Translations under genes and position numbers: made by a program
Notes under the pieces: generated by a model
What the model was told of the DNA's origin: nothing
Seen by the model: the letters and a program-made list of their open reading frames with translations, nothing else
Database searches by the model: none
Shown: positions 6,243 to 14,695 of the stretch, in pieces
Layout of the letters: the number at the start of each line of letters is the position of its first letter
How positions within the stretch are numbered: the stretch's first letter is position 1
Origin: Deltaproteobacteria bacterium
GTDB lineage: Bacteria; Desulfobacterota; Desulfobacteria; Desulfobacterales; SURF-15
Length of the DNA stretch: 17,914 bases
Direction: 5' to 3'
NCBI GenBank assembly: GCA_024644775.1
Contig: JAHEHB010000054.1
Coordinates: forward strand, 1 to 17,914

Positions 6243-7349
6243 ATGAATGATCAATATTACATGAAGATGGCGCTTGGGCTTGCCGAAAAAGCCAGAGGAT
6301 TTACCTCTCCAAATCCCATGGTGGGAGCTGTGATAATAAAAGACGGAAAATTGGTTGGGAAAGGATACCATAAAGCCGTTGGAAAAGCCCATGCTGAGAT
6401 CAATGCCATCGATAAGGCGGGCGCCTCCGCGAGCGGCGGATGCCTCTATGTAACATTGGAACCCTGTAACCACTTCGGTCGAACACCTCCATGCACCGAA
6501 AGAATTGTTCAGGCGGGTATTAAACGGGTTGTGATCGCCATGAGAGATCCCAACCCCGAAGTCACGGGTGGTGGAATAGATTTCCTGAACGGTAGAGGGA
6601 TTGAAACTCGATTAGGGATTTGCGAAACAGAAGCAAGACGGTTAAACGAGATCTATGTCAAATATTCCCAGACCAAACGGCCGTTTGCCGTGGTGAAATG
6701 TGCGGCGACATTAGATGGGCAAATTGCAACCCGCACCGGGGACTCAAAGTGGGTTACGGGAACCGAAGCGAGACAGTATGTTCATTGGCTTCGCCATTCA
6801 ATGGCTGCCATATTGGTGGGTGTTGGAACCATTACAGCAGATGACCCCAGTTTAACAACCAGGATCGACGGTTTTCAGGGCTTGGATCCGATACGCATCA
6901 TTCTTGATACCCATTTGACAATATCGGAAAATGCAAGGGTGTTGCGGCTAAGTTCCGAATCTGATACAATTCTCGTCACTGGTCCTGAGGTTTCCGCGGA
7001 TAAACTGACTCGAATAGAAAAAAGCGGTAACCGCGTAGTAAATTCCCCCCTAAAGGACGGCCGGATCGATCTAGATCCCTTGATGGATCGTTTAAGCGCT
7101 ATGGGAATAACTAGCCTTCTAATAGAAGGTGGCGGACGCGTCGTCGCCTCAGCTCTGGCATCAGGGATTGTAGATAAAATTTTCTTTTTTTATGCTCCCA
7201 AAATTTTAGGCGGAAATGACGGAGTTTCGGTTTGCTCCGGAACGGGTGCGGAAAAAATGAGCCGTTGTATCCGAGTAAAAGACATTGCCGTGAAGAGGCT
7301 TGGCGATGATATTTTGATTGAAGGATATATATGTTTACCGGAATCATAG
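6243..7349 (+). CDS. ribD: Bifunctional riboflavin deaminase/reductase
   Basis: Carries out two successive steps of riboflavin synthesis: deamination of the pyrimidine ring and reduction of the ribosyl side chain. It has 368 residues. The N-terminal zinc deaminase domain (about 1-145) shows TSPNPMVGAVI (21-31), H50-A-E52 and PCNHFGRTPPC with C75 and C84. The C-terminal reductase domain (about 146-368) starts RPFAVVKCAATLDGQIA and contains GVGTITADDPSLTTR and LIEGGGRV (293-300). The ATG at 6243 gives MNDQYYMKMALGLAEKARG, the usual family start; an in-frame TTG at 6222 lies inside a heptad repeat and is not favoured. No Shine-Dalgarno sequence is seen. Its end overlaps ribE by 19 bp, which points to coupled translation. 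Confidence 0.94.
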   Translation: MNDQYYMKMALGLAEKARGFTSPNPMVGAVIIKDGKLVGKGYHKAVGKAHAEINAIDKAGASASGGCLYVTLEPCNHFGRTPPCTERIVQAGIKRVVIAMRDPNPEVTGGGIDFLNGRGIETRLGICETEARRLNEIYVKYSQTKRPFAVVKCAATLDGQIATRTGDSKWVTGTEARQYVHWLRHSMAAILVGVGTITADDPSLTTRIDGFQGLDPIRIILDTHLTISENARVLRLSSESDTILVTGPEVSADKLTRIEKSGNRVVNSPLKDGRIDLDPLMDRLSAMGITSLLIEGGGRVVASALASGIVDKIFFFYAPKILGGNDGVSVCSGTGAEKMSRCIRVKDIAVKRLGDDILIEGYICLPES

Positions 7350-7999
7350 AGGGATTGGGTACTGTTTCGGTAATCCGGCCATCGGGTATGGGCAAACAAT
7401 TTACATTCGATGCCGATTTTTCTCTGGGCGATATCAAACCTGGAGACAGCATTGCCGTGAACGGTGCCTGTTTAACAGCGGTTGTGGTTACCGGAAATCG
7501 GTTCCGGGCGGACTTGTCTCCGGAAACGTTGACAAAGACGACGCTTGGGTCGGCAAAAATAGGTGACCGTGTAAATCTCGAGCGTGCGCTGCGGTTTTCC
7601 GATCGATTGGGAGGGCATCTCGTCGCCGGCCATGTCGACGGGATCGGAACGATTTTCCAGAGAGAAGCCCATGATAATTCCATTGTCATTACGATCACTG
7701 TACCGGCGTCTCTTAGCCGGTATCTCATTGAAAAGGGGTCGGTTTCAGTGGATGGAATAAGTCTGACGGTCAACAATTGCGTGCTGGAACGCTTTAGCGT
7801 GAGCATCATTCCGTTTACGGCGAAACTCACAACACTCAGCCTTAAAAAAATAGGCGATCCGGTCAATATCGAAACCGATATGATCGGCAAATATGTGGAG
7901 CAGGTTTTGAGTCAAAAACCATACACTGAGCAACATATACACCCGCAAAAGCCCTCCATCGACATGGGGTTTCTCGAAAAGACCGGGTTTTTAAAATAG
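7331..7999 (+). CDS. ribE: Riboflavin synthase, alpha chain
   Basis: Dismutates two 6,7-dimethyl-8-ribityllumazine molecules to riboflavin and the pyrimidine precursor. It has 222 residues. MFTGIIEG opens the first lumazine-binding barrel. The internal duplication typical of the enzyme is visible in VNGACLTAV (43-51) and VDGISLTVN (140-148). HLVAGHVDGIG (96-106) opens the second barrel. The last 30 residues are a normal tail. The start overlaps ribD; AAGGAT at 7321-7326 is its ribosome site. In the E. coli naming this gene is ribC/ribE depending on the database; the function is the alpha-type synthase, not lumazine synthase. Confidence 0.94.
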   Translation: MFTGIIEGLGTVSVIRPSGMGKQFTFDADFSLGDIKPGDSIAVNGACLTAVVVTGNRFRADLSPETLTKTTLGSAKIGDRVNLERALRFSDRLGGHLVAGHVDGIGTIFQREAHDNSIVITITVPASLSRYLIEKGSVSVDGISLTVNNCVLERFSVSIIPFTAKLTTLSLKKIGDPVNIETDMIGKYVEQVLSQKPYTEQHIHPQKPSIDMGFLEKTGFLK

Positions 8000-8021
8000 C
8001 GACGATGTCGTTTATTTTTTT
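7998..8021 (+). terminator. Weak terminator-like hairpin between ribE and ribBA
   Basis: A 6-bp stem (AGCGAC with GTCGTT, one G-T pair, 3-nt loop GAT) overlaps the ribE stop and is followed by a T-rich run that includes seven T. It could lower read-through into ribBA. The stem is short, so partial attenuation at most is expected. Confidence 0.35.
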
Positions 8022-8072
8022 GTTTAATATTGATAACCATTTGACAAACAATACGCAGGAGAGAGCAAAACA

Positions 8073-9287
8073 ATGCCACACTTAACGATTGAGGAAGCCA
8101 TCAAGGAGGTCAAGGCGGGACATATGGTTATTTTGGTGGATGATGAAGATCGCGAAAATGAAGGTGATCTCATGATTGCTGCCGAAGCCGCAACTCCCGA
8201 GATAATTAATTTTATGACTAAATATGCGAGAGGGCTTATTTGTCTTTCCATGACACCCGAAAAAATCGATTCCCTTCAATTACCCTTGATGGTTGACAAT
8301 AACACCTCCCGATTTGGAACGGGATTTACGGTGTCCATCGAAGCCCGATGCGGCGTTTCAACCGGAATATCCGCACATGATCGGGCGACGACTATCCTTG
8401 CGGCCGTTGCGGATGATGCAAAACCGAGTGATCTGGTAAGACCCGGGCATATCTTTCCATTGCGGGCAAAAGGGGGCGGTGTAATGGTCCGTGCGGGTCA
8501 AACAGAAGGTTCCGTGGATTTGGCCCGTCTGTCCGGTCGAAAACCGGCAGCGGTTATTTGTGAAGTCATGGACGAGGACGGAAGCATGGCACGAATGCCT
8601 GCATTGGAGAAATTTAGCGAAAATCACGGCATCGGGATCTGCACCATCGCGGATTTAATTGAATACCGAATGCGAACCGAGTCGTTCGTGAAACGGGCCG
8701 CTGAAACGGTTATACCTACTGCCTACGCGGGGGAATTCAGGTCAATCGTCTATGAGAGTGATGTCGATGAATTACTGCACATTGCCATGGTCAAAGGGGA
8801 AATCAAACCCGATGAACCGGTGTTGGTTCGTGTTCATTCTGAGTGTTTGACCGGTGATATTTTTGGTTCCCTCCGGTGCGATTGCGGAGAACAACTGCAT
8901 CGTGCAATGGCAATGATGGAGGATGACGGTCAAGGCGTGCTGCTGTATATTCGCCAAGAAGGACGGGGGATCGGACTCGTCAACAAACTGAAAGCCTATG
9001 CATTACAGGATCAGGGGCTTGATACTGTAGATGCAAATCAACAACTCGGATTCAAACCGGATATGCGGAACTATGGGATTGGCGCGCAGATTTTGGTGAA
9101 TCTGGGTGTTCGTCAAATGAAGCTGATCACCAACAATCCCAAAAAAATGGTGGGTCTCGAGGGATATGGCCTTAGTATCGTGGAACAGGTGCCCATTGAA
9201 ATACCGCCTAATGATTTCAATCGATGTTATTTGGAATGCAAAAAGTTTCGAATGGGTCACTTATTGAATATGGAGGCGACCTCGTAA
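8073..9287 (+). CDS. ribBA: Bifunctional DHBP synthase / GTP cyclohydrolase II
   Basis: Supplies both starting compounds of riboflavin: the four-carbon unit from ribulose 5-phosphate and the ring from GTP. It has 404 residues. The N-terminal domain (about 1-200) carries [12 protein letters not shown] (23-34), [12 protein letters not shown] (96-107) and [10 protein letters not shown] (123-132), all typical of DHBP synthase. The C-terminal domain (about 205-404) carries the zinc cysteines C258, C269 and C271 in [25 protein letters not shown] (294-302), YGIGAQIL and TNNPKKM. Key residues of both activities are present, so both are probably functional. CAGGAGAG precedes the start. Confidence 0.95.
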   Translation: MPHLTIEEAIKEVKAGHMVILVDDEDRENEGDLMIAAEAATPEIINFMTKYARGLICLSMTPEKIDSLQLPLMVDNNTSRFGTGFTVSIEARCGVSTGISAHDRATTILAAVADDAKPSDLVRPGHIFPLRAKGGGVMVRAGQTEGSVDLARLSGRKPAAVICEVMDEDGSMARMPALEKFSENHGIGICTIADLIEYRMRTESFVKRAAETVIPTAYAGEFRSIVYESDVDELLHIAMVKGEIKPDEPVLVRVHSECLTGDIFGSLRCDCGEQLHRAMAMMEDDGQGVLLYIRQEGRGIGLVNKLKAYALQDQGLDTVDANQQLGFKPDMRNYGIGAQILVNLGVRQMKLITNNPKKMVGLEGYGLSIVEQVPIEIPPNDFNRCYLECKKFRMGHLLNMEATS

Positions 9288-9338
9288 AAATACGAGTAGG
9301 GAAATTGAGGGATTGAGGAATTGACGGAGGAGGAACAT

Positions 9339-9812
9339 ATGCCAAAAATCTATGAGGGTAAACTTCTTGCTGAAGGAAAAAAGTTTTCCATTGTTGCCAG
9401 TCGATTTAATGATTTCATTACCGATAAGCTAATCAGCGGTGCCATCGATGCGCTGGTTCGAAGCGGTGCCAGAGATGAAGACATTGACATCGTAAAAGTT
9501 CCAGGTTCTTTTGAAATACCGATCATGGCAAAAAAATTGGCGTCCAAAGGTCACTACAATGCCGTTATCTGTCTAGGTGCCATTATTCGAGGGGCGACAC
9601 CGCATTTCGATTACGTTGCTGCGGAAGTATCCAAAGGGGTTGCAGTGGTGGGATTAGAATCACAGCTCCCCGTTATTTTTGGAATCGTCACCACAGATAC
9701 CATCGAACAGGCAATCGAACGTTCCGGAACCAAGGCCGGAAATAAAGGCTGGAGTGCGGCAATGACTGCCGTTGAAATGGCCAATTTGATTGAAATCATT
9801 GATCAGATCTGA
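9339..9812 (+). CDS. ribH: 6,7-dimethyl-8-ribityllumazine synthase
   Basis: Condenses the pyrimidine intermediate with the DHBP unit to give the lumazine that riboflavin synthase uses. Members usually form pentamers or 60-subunit capsids. From ATG 9339 it has 157 residues. Motifs are VASRFND (19-25), VPGSFEIP (54-61), [15 protein letters not shown] (80-94, with catalytic H89) and [13 protein letters not shown] (129-141). The ATG is preferred over a TTG at 9321 because the strong GGAGGAGGAA (9326-9335) lies just before it. ribH completes the riboflavin set and is followed after 14 bp by nusB. Confidence 0.95.
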   Translation: MPKIYEGKLLAEGKKFSIVASRFNDFITDKLISGAIDALVRSGARDEDIDIVKVPGSFEIPIMAKKLASKGHYNAVICLGAIIRGATPHFDYVAAEVSKGVAVVGLESQLPVIFGIVTTDTIEQAIERSGTKAGNKGWSAAMTAVEMANLIEIIDQI

Positions 9813-9826
9813 ATGTAGGTCTGAAT

Positions 9827-10276
9827 ATGGGAAATCGTCGAAGAGCGCGAGAGCTTGCCATGCAAGCTCTTTTTTATATGGACATGAGACAGGACGATCC
9901 TTCTGAAATGCTGGATCACTACTGCCAATGCTTTGCTCCGTCTATGAAAGTACGTCCTTTTTTCCTGAAACTCGTAGAAGGTGTTTTAGATTCGAAGCTG
10001 GAACTCGATGCGATTATTGAAAATTTTTCCAGTAACTGGAAGGTTTACCGCATGTCTTGCGTTGACCGGAACGTCATGAGAATTGCGGTATACGAGCTTA
10101 TGTTCTGTGATGATATCCCCTCGAAAGTATCCATCAATGAGGCGGTGGATGTTGGAAAAAAATTTGGCACTGAAGAATCAGGCGCCTTTATCAACGGAAT
10201 TTTGGACAGTATCCGGATTGCCATCGAGCAGGATCAATTCCAATTGAAAACAGAGGTCAAAAACCGACCGGAGTAG
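9827..10276 (+). CDS. nusB: Transcription antitermination factor NusB
   Basis: RNA-binding factor that joins NusE (S10) at boxA RNA during rRNA transcription. It has 149 residues. The family start is clear in [17 protein letters not shown] (4-20). [15 protein letters not shown] (79-93) and [30 protein letters not shown] (near the C-terminus) are the other conserved blocks. The ribosome site is weak (AGGT about 10 bp upstream), so translation may depend on the ribH ribosomes 14 bp upstream. The order ribH-nusB is common in bacteria. Codons 8-16 encode a perfect hairpin followed by a T run; see the separate entry at 9849-9875. Confidence 0.95.
   Translation: MGNRRRARELAMQALFYMDMRQDDPSEMLDHYCQCFAPSMKVRPFFLKLVEGVLDSKLELDAIIENFSSNWKVYRMSCVDRNVMRIAVYELMFCDDIPSKVSINEAVDVGKKFGTEESGAFINGILDSIRIAIEQDQFQLKTEVKNRPE
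9849..9875 (+). terminator. Intrinsic-terminator-shaped hairpin inside the nusB coding start
   Basis: AGAGCTTGC (9850-9858) pairs perfectly with GCAAGCTCT (9862-9870) around a CAT loop, with one more G-T pair outside, and six T follow or overlap the base (9870-9875). By shape it is a textbook intrinsic terminator, 38 bp past the ribH stop, yet it lies in codons 8-16 of nusB. Translating ribosomes would be expected to mask it. It may end most rib transcripts or attenuate nusB. The fold is seen directly; the role is inferred. Confidence 0.55.
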
Positions 10277-10301
10277 ACAGTCAAGGAGGAAGGAGCCCAT
10301 C

Positions 10302-11678
10302 ATGGAGACGAGAAAAGTTGTGTTAAAGGAAACGGAAATACCCCGACAATGGTACAATATTCTTGCGGACATCAAAATGAATCCTCCCTTGGGTCCGGAC
10401 GGCAATCCGGTAAATCCCGATGACCTGGCACCTGTGTTTCCAATGAACTTGATTGAGCAGGAAGTAAGCCCGGAACGATGGATTGATATTCCCGAAGATG
10501 TGTTAAAGGTGTTGCGAATCTGGCGTCCTACACCACTGGTAAGAGCTGTTTCCCTTGAAAATGCCATTGGTACACCCGCTAGAATCTACTTTAAAGATGA
10601 AAGTGTCAGCCCGCCCGGAAGTCACAAACCCAACACTGCCGTAGCCCAAGCGTATTATAACAAGTTGTTTGGAATCAAACGGATGACCACTGAAACCGGT
10701 GCCGGTCAGTGGGGCAGTGCACTATCGTTTGCATGTTCTCAGTATGGTCTCGAATGCAAAGTATTTATGGTGAAAGTCAGCTTTGAACAAAAACCGTATC
10801 GAAAATCCATGATGGAAGTCTGGGGTGCAACCTGCATCGCAAGCCCAAGTACCGAAACAAAAGCGGGTCGCGATATACTGGAAAAAGATCCGGACAGCCC
10901 GGGAAGCCTTGGCATTGCCATCAGCGAAGCCATCGAAGCAGCGGTAACGGATGAAAGTAAAACGACCCGATACTCGTTGGGAAGTGTTTTAAACCACGTG
11001 ATGCTTCATCAGACCATCATCGGTCTTGAAGCCAAAAAACAATTCGAAAGGATTGGTGATTATCCGGATGTCGTTATTGGTTGTGCGGGGGGTGGTAGTA
11101 ATTTTGCCGGGATTGCCAACCCCTTTGTATATGACAAGATCAACGGAAAAGAGATTGATATTTTCCCGATAGAACCGACGGCTTGCCCGACTCTGACAAG
11201 GGCGCCGTTTGTGTATGATCATGGCGATACGGCAAAATACACCCCTCTTATTCCAATGCACAGTCTTGGCCATGCGTTTGTTCCACCACCTATCCATGCA
11301 GGCGGCCTCCGTTATCATGGCATGTCCCCGACGGTAAGCCAGCTGGTTGTGGAGGGAATTATCCAACCGAAAGCTGTCACACAGACTCAGGCTTATGAGG
11401 CCGGTGTTTCGTTTGCCCGAACCGAAGGGATTATTGTTGCCCCTGAAACCACCCATGCGTTGGCAATCGTCATTGATGAAGCGAAAAAAGCAAAAGAAGA
11501 GGGGAAAGAAAAAGTGATTCTGTTTAATCTCAGCGGACATGGTTTGCTTGATTTAGGTGCCTACGATCGATATTTTGCCGATAGATTGCAGGATGCTGTA
11601 TTATCGGCACAGGAGATGCAGGAATCCGCGAAGGTTTATGCAAATCATCCCACGCCGCAGCTTCTTAAAAGCCGTTAA
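10302..11678 (+). CDS. trpB: Tryptophan synthase beta chain, TrpB2 type
   Basis: PLP enzyme that makes tryptophan from indole and serine. It has 458 residues, longer than the roughly 400 of classic TrpB. The N-terminal extension [12 protein letters not shown]...[15 protein letters not shown] and the phrase WRPTPLVRA are characteristic of the TrpB2 subgroup. The PLP lysine is K109 in [11 protein letters not shown]. The catalytic glutamate is E131 in TETGAGQWG, where classic TrpB has ETGAGQHG. The phosphate-binding loop is [11 protein letters not shown] (260-270). No trpA is adjacent, which is usual for TrpB2, thought to salvage indole or to work without the alpha chain. GGAGGAAGGAG precedes the start. 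It follows nusB by 25 bp and may be read from the same transcript. Confidence 0.92.
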   Translation: METRKVVLKETEIPRQWYNILADIKMNPPLGPDGNPVNPDDLAPVFPMNLIEQEVSPERWIDIPEDVLKVLRIWRPTPLVRAVSLENAIGTPARIYFKDESVSPPGSHKPNTAVAQAYYNKLFGIKRMTTETGAGQWGSALSFACSQYGLECKVFMVKVSFEQKPYRKSMMEVWGATCIASPSTETKAGRDILEKDPDSPGSLGIAISEAIEAAVTDESKTTRYSLGSVLNHVMLHQTIIGLEAKKQFERIGDYPDVVIGCAGGGSNFAGIANPFVYDKINGKEIDIFPIEPTACPTLTRAPFVYDHGDTAKYTPLIPMHSLGHAFVPPPIHAGGLRYHGMSPTVSQLVVEGIIQPKAVTQTQAYEAGVSFARTEGIIVAPETTHALAIVIDEAKKAKEEGKEKVILFNLSGHGLLDLGAYDRYFADRLQDAVLSAQEMQESAKVYANHPTPQLLKSR

Positions 11679-11705
11679 TATGCGTGCGAATGTTTTCTTA
11701 AAAAG

Positions 11706-11978
11706 ATGGATACCAGTAAAGATCAATTGAAACGCCGATGTCCCCGATTGGGGGGCCCCATTACGTTTCAGTATTGTCGAAAAAATGGAGACGATAAAAA
11801 CCCTTGCTTGAAGGTATTTGATTGTTGGTGGGAAGTGTTTGATATTGTGACCTATATGAGGACATATCTACCGAAAGACCAATTTGAAAAACTTTCTGAA
11901 ATTCGACCAAAACCAAAACTAAACAGTTTGATAGAGTTGATCGTTCAAGCGAAATTAAGAAATGAATGTGGGGATTAA
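11706..11978 (+). CDS. Conserved-looking small four-cysteine protein, function unknown
   Basis: A 90-residue protein without signal peptide or membrane segment. The N-terminal half has four cysteines, C12 (RRCPRLGGPI), C24 (FQYCRK), C34 (NPCLKVFDC) and C40, with spacings 12, 10 and 6, followed by the aromatic stretch CWWEVFDI. This suggests a small metal (zinc or iron-sulfur) site. The second half looks helical and charged (LPKDQFEKLSEIRPKPKLNSLIELIVQAKLRNE). It starts 27 bp after trpB with only a weak AAAAAG ribosome site and is followed 38 bp later by a metallo-hydrolase gene on the same strand. I recognise the pattern as one seen in Desulfobacterota genomes but cannot name a family or function. 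Confidence 0.75.
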   Translation: MDTSKDQLKRRCPRLGGPITFQYCRKNGDDKNPCLKVFDCWWEVFDIVTYMRTYLPKDQFEKLSEIRPKPKLNSLIELIVQAKLRNECGD

Positions 11979-12016
11979 CACAAATTTCCGATTGATCTCC
12001 CTAAAGGAGTTTGCTT

Positions 12017-12652
12017 TTGATTATTAAAGAATTAACCGTGGGTCCCATAATGGCCAATTGCTATATTGTGGGGTGTGAAGAGACCCAAAAGGCTGTTATT
12101 GTCGACCCTGGAGATGAAGCAGAGCGAATCCTGGATAATCTTGCAGAATCGAACCTCACCGCAGAATATATCATCGACACTCACGGTCATTTTGATCATG
12201 TGGGGGCAAACCGGAAGGTAAAAGCGGCAACCGGCGCCGGCATTCTCATTCATCCATTAGACGCGCCTTTACTGAGCCAGCTTTCTGCCAGTGCGGCTGC
12301 ATGGGGGCTCCGAGCAGAAGATTCCCCGGCGCCGGATCGAACGATAGAGGCGGGGGATACCGTATCCTTTGGAACAATCACGTTGAATGTGATCCACACT
12401 CCTGGGCATACGCCTGGCGGAATATCCCTTCATACGAATGGCATCGTGTTCGTGGGCGATACCCTTTTTTCCGGCTCCATTGGTCGAACCGATTTTCCCG
12501 GTGGTGACTATGAAACACTGATCGCCAGTATCCAAGACCGGCTCTTTGTGTTGGGGGATGAGGTGCGTGTTTTATCCGGACATGGGCCAGAGACAACGAT
12601 TGGTCAAGAAAAACGCTCCAACCCGTTTGTTCGGAATAATTCACCCGTATAA
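12017..12652 (+). CDS. MBL-fold metallo-hydrolase, glyoxalase II-like
   Basis: Metallo-beta-lactamase-fold hydrolase of the YcbL/GloB-like group, which cleaves thioesters such as S-lactoylglutathione or related substrates. It has 211 residues. Metal ligands are complete: H56, H58, D60 and H61 (THGHFDH), H131 (HTPGHTPGG), D148 (GDTLFSGSIGRTDFPGGD) and H189 (SGHGPETTIG). SGSIGRTDFPGG is typical of the short single-domain type. The start at TTG 12017 is chosen because GGAG (12006-12009) is 7 bp upstream; a TTG at 12011 is too close. The exact substrate is not readable from the sequence. It lies last in the trpB-led run of genes and converges on the minus-strand gene at 12768. Confidence 0.88.
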   Translation: MIIKELTVGPIMANCYIVGCEETQKAVIVDPGDEAERILDNLAESNLTAEYIIDTHGHFDHVGANRKVKAATGAGILIHPLDAPLLSQLSASAAAWGLRAEDSPAPDRTIEAGDTVSFGTITLNVIHTPGHTPGGISLHTNGIVFVGDTLFSGSIGRTDFPGGDYETLIASIQDRLFVLGDEVRVLSGHGPETTIGQEKRSNPFVRNNSPV

Positions 12653-12672
12653 GCTGGAACCAAAAAGGATTT

Positions 12673-12726
12673 GCCACAAAGGCACTAAGACACAAAGTAA
12701 ATATTTTTTCTGTGTGTCTTCGTGGC
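12673..12726. repeat. Palindromic octad repeat between convergent genes
   Basis: The left arm consists of three 8-bp units of CACAAAGG type (12675-12698). The right arm TGTGTCTTCGTGGC (12713-12726) is complementary to the outer GCCACAAAG and the inner GACACA once one octad is skipped. The loop is T-rich. Similar CCACAAAG/CACAAAGA palindromes occur widely between bacterial genes in my recollection. Between two convergent genes it may act as a two-way terminator. A second partial copy (GCCACTAAA) starts near 12741. Confidence 0.6.
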
Positions 12727-12767
12727 TGAAAATAAATTCTGCCACTAAATGCAGGAGAAAGTAACTA

Positions 12768-13193
12768 TCAAAAAGCGCCTAGTTGACAGGGCTTGACTTT
12801 GATATTCATGGTTTCACAGATACCGCTCACGATCATTTTAGGAACATTAAACCGGTCGGCAAGGTCCCATGCTGCTTTGCAGGGGAGTTTTCCGTCTATA
12901 AGCGCTGCTGAAATTGCGTCTTTTAGCGACTGTTGAGTCGATTCTTTCGGTTTTACGGCTTTTTTATTCGGTGAATACCCGAACAATCCAAGTTGACACG
13001 TGATCAGTTCGAAATCGATCAGATCGGCGGTTTTCCCGACCTCTGCGGGTGTCACCCCAAGACTTTCCACAATCGAGAATGCGACCGCACAAGAGAGCTT
13101 TTGGTGCTCCCCACGCTTCTCAATTTCAACTTTTATTGCGGTGTTGGGGTGCTCATCCGGCCCGTGTTTTTTAGAATGTTCTTGGAAAGACAT
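12768..13193 (-). CDS. Protein of two helix-turn-helix-like repeats ending in CQLG
   Basis: A 141-residue protein with no signal peptide or membrane segment. Residues 20-71 and 90-141 are tandem copies that align without gaps at an offset of 70. Identical positions include K21/K91, I24/I94, K32/K102, L33/L103, C35/C105, A38/A108, V47/V117, V52/V122, C66/C136, CQLG at 66-69/136-139 and F71/F141. Each unit looks like helix-turn-helix (for example AFSIVESLGVTPAEVGKTADLID) followed by a strand and CQLG. The cysteines are 31 residues apart in both units. A linker of lysine/serine-rich sequence (72-89) joins them. The start at 13193 is set by AAAGGAG about 8 bp upstream; a longer frame to 13220 would include that site. 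I cannot name the family; a nucleic-acid-binding or metal/redox-sensing role is a guess. Confidence 0.8.
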   Translation of the reverse strand: MSFQEHSKKHGPDEHPNTAIKVEIEKRGEHQKLSCAVAFSIVESLGVTPAEVGKTADLIDFELITCQLGLFGYSPNKKAVKPKESTQQSLKDAISAALIDGKLPCKAAWDLADRFNVPKMIVSGICETMNIKVKPCQLGAF

Positions 13194-13358
13194 ATTGTTT
13201 TCTCCTTTCATGATCTTCATGTGTTCCTATACTGAAGATTATGTATAAAAACAACCGTGTTTCGAGCTCCAGGGCCATATCATTTATACAGGTAATTGCT
13301 TTCATCCGGCAGGGTTACGCTCTGCTTTGATGTTACCGTTTTTTGAGCTCCATTTCCC

Positions 13359-13387
13359 TTGAACAGCGAGAAAAGCTCTGTTAAACT
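13359..13387 (+). promoter_or_regulatory. Candidate promoter for ispG
   Basis: TTGAAC (13359-13364), a 17-bp spacer and TAAACT (13382-13387) lie 61 bp before the ispG start. Each hexamer matches 4 of 6 consensus positions. They are in the 255-bp divergent gap (13194-13448), which otherwise shows only a short direct repeat GAGCTCCA (near 13265 and 13345) and no gene. Confidence 0.35.
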
Positions 13388-13448
13388 AGATTATTTAAAA
13401 GCTGGGCTATAATTCTTTGCTTTTTAATCGTTCAAAGTATAACCGGCC

Positions 13449-14516
13449 ATGCGAGTTGTCAAAAAAAGAAAAAAAACCCGAGCCATTCTGGTTGGAAACG
13501 TTCCGGTAGGCGGCAAGGCTCCTGTGGTTGTCCAATCCATGACAAATACCCACACTCAGGATGCTGAAGCGACCATCCGGCAGATAAACCAACTAGAAGA
13601 CGCCGGATGTGAGATCGTTAGAGTCGCTGTACCTGATAAAGAGGCTGCTTCAGCTATACCCGCTATTAAAGCACAAATATCGATTCCCCTGATTGCAGAT
13701 ATTCATTTTGACTATCGTTTGGCAATTGCTGCCGCCAAGAAAGGCGCGGACTGTCTCAGAATCAATCCAGGCAATATCGGTAGCGAAAAGAAAATCAAAC
13801 AGGTCCTTGAAACGGCGAAGGAATTGAATATCCCGATTCGTATCGGGGTAAATTCCGGATCCCTGGAAAAAGATCTTTTAAATAAGTATCAGGGCGCTAC
13901 CGCAGAAGCGATGGTGGAAAGTGCCCTTCGGTATATTGATTATTTCCGATCCAATGATTTTCACGCACTAAAAGTTTCTATTAAAGCATCGGATGTCTCG
14001 CGCACCGTTGAGGCATACCAGCGTATTTCGCGTGAGACGGACGTTCCGCTCCATGTCGGAGTTACCGAAGCCGGCGGGCTTTATCCCGGTATTGTAAAAT
14101 CTGCCATCGGTATTGGAATGCTGCTTGCGCAAGGAATCGGCGATACCCTTCGCGTATCTTTAACCCGCCATCCGGTGGAAGAGGTTCGGGTCGGTTTCGA
14201 AATACTGAAAGCGCTCGGTATTCGGCAGCATGGACCCGATATCATATCCTGTCCGACCTGTGGGCGCTGCAATATCGATATTATCGGAATGGTGGAACAG
14301 GTGGAGACGGCGCTGTTGACTTACCCTGACCCGATAAAGGTTGCAATTATGGGGTGTGTGGTAAACGGGCCGGGAGAAGCAAGAGAGGCGGATATCGGAA
14401 TAGCCGGCGGGGATGGAAAAGGGGTGCTTTTCAAGAGGGGAAAGGTTGTAAAGAGCCTTCCACAGGAACAGTTGGTCGGAGCGTTGCTAAAAGAAATCGA
14501 GAATTGGAAAGCGTGA
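13449..14516 (+). CDS. ispG: 4-hydroxy-3-methylbut-2-en-1-yl diphosphate synthase
   Basis: Iron-sulfur enzyme of the MEP isoprenoid pathway that opens the cyclic diphosphate MEcPP to HMBPP. It has 355 residues, the size of the short bacterial type without the plant-type insertion. The TIM-barrel part shows VVVQSMTNTHTQD (26-38), IVRVAVPD, PLIADIHFDYRLA and LRINPGNIG (103-111). The [4Fe-4S] cluster ligands are C268 and C271 (SCPTCGRC), C303 (MGCVVNGPGEA) and E310, each two residues before the E. coli IspG numbers C270, C273, C305 and E312. No clear Shine-Dalgarno sequence precedes the ATG; the first codons are A-rich. It leads toward proS on the same strand, 179 bp apart. Confidence 0.95.
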   Translation: MRVVKKRKKTRAILVGNVPVGGKAPVVVQSMTNTHTQDAEATIRQINQLEDAGCEIVRVAVPDKEAASAIPAIKAQISIPLIADIHFDYRLAIAAAKKGADCLRINPGNIGSEKKIKQVLETAKELNIPIRIGVNSGSLEKDLLNKYQGATAEAMVESALRYIDYFRSNDFHALKVSIKASDVSRTVEAYQRISRETDVPLHVGVTEAGGLYPGIVKSAIGIGMLLAQGIGDTLRVSLTRHPVEEVRVGFEILKALGIRQHGPDIISCPTCGRCNIDIIGMVEQVETALLTYPDPIKVAIMGCVVNGPGEAREADIGIAGGDGKGVLFKRGKVVKSLPQEQLVGALLKEIENWKA

Positions 14517-14555
14517 AAAGAAAACACAAGTTGAACCGCGTCGGCTTTTAAGATC

Positions 14556-14596
14556 ATCCGATTCGCGGACGTGTAAACCTCGCGCATGAATCGGAT
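14556..14596. repeat. Inverted repeat in the ispG-proS gap
   Basis: ATCCGATTC (14556-14564) and GAATCGGAT (14588-14596) form a perfect 9-bp stem; GCG and CGC just inside can extend it after a bulge. No T run follows, so it is not an ordinary intrinsic terminator. The rest of the 179-bp gap shows only an AATAAT (14649-14654) that might be a -10 element for proS. Confidence 0.45.
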
Positions 14597-14695
14597 TACC
14601 TCCAAAGCCTATTACGGTTAACAACTTGGTTTTTGTGGAACCCTATCAAATAATGGATAGAATTCTTTGTTGCAAACATCCAGAAGAGGAGCGGC

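Noticed and set aside
7111..7890. Open frame of 259 codons on the minus strand
   Set aside because: Antisense to the end of ribD and most of ribE; low-complexity arginine/serine composition and no ribosome site.
8041..8069. TTGACA before ribBA as a promoter
   Set aside because: No -10-like sequence lies 16-18 bp downstream, and the start codon is too near for a normal leader.
10989..11540. Open frame of 183 codons on the minus strand
   Set aside because: Antisense to the intact trpB; no domain resemblance.
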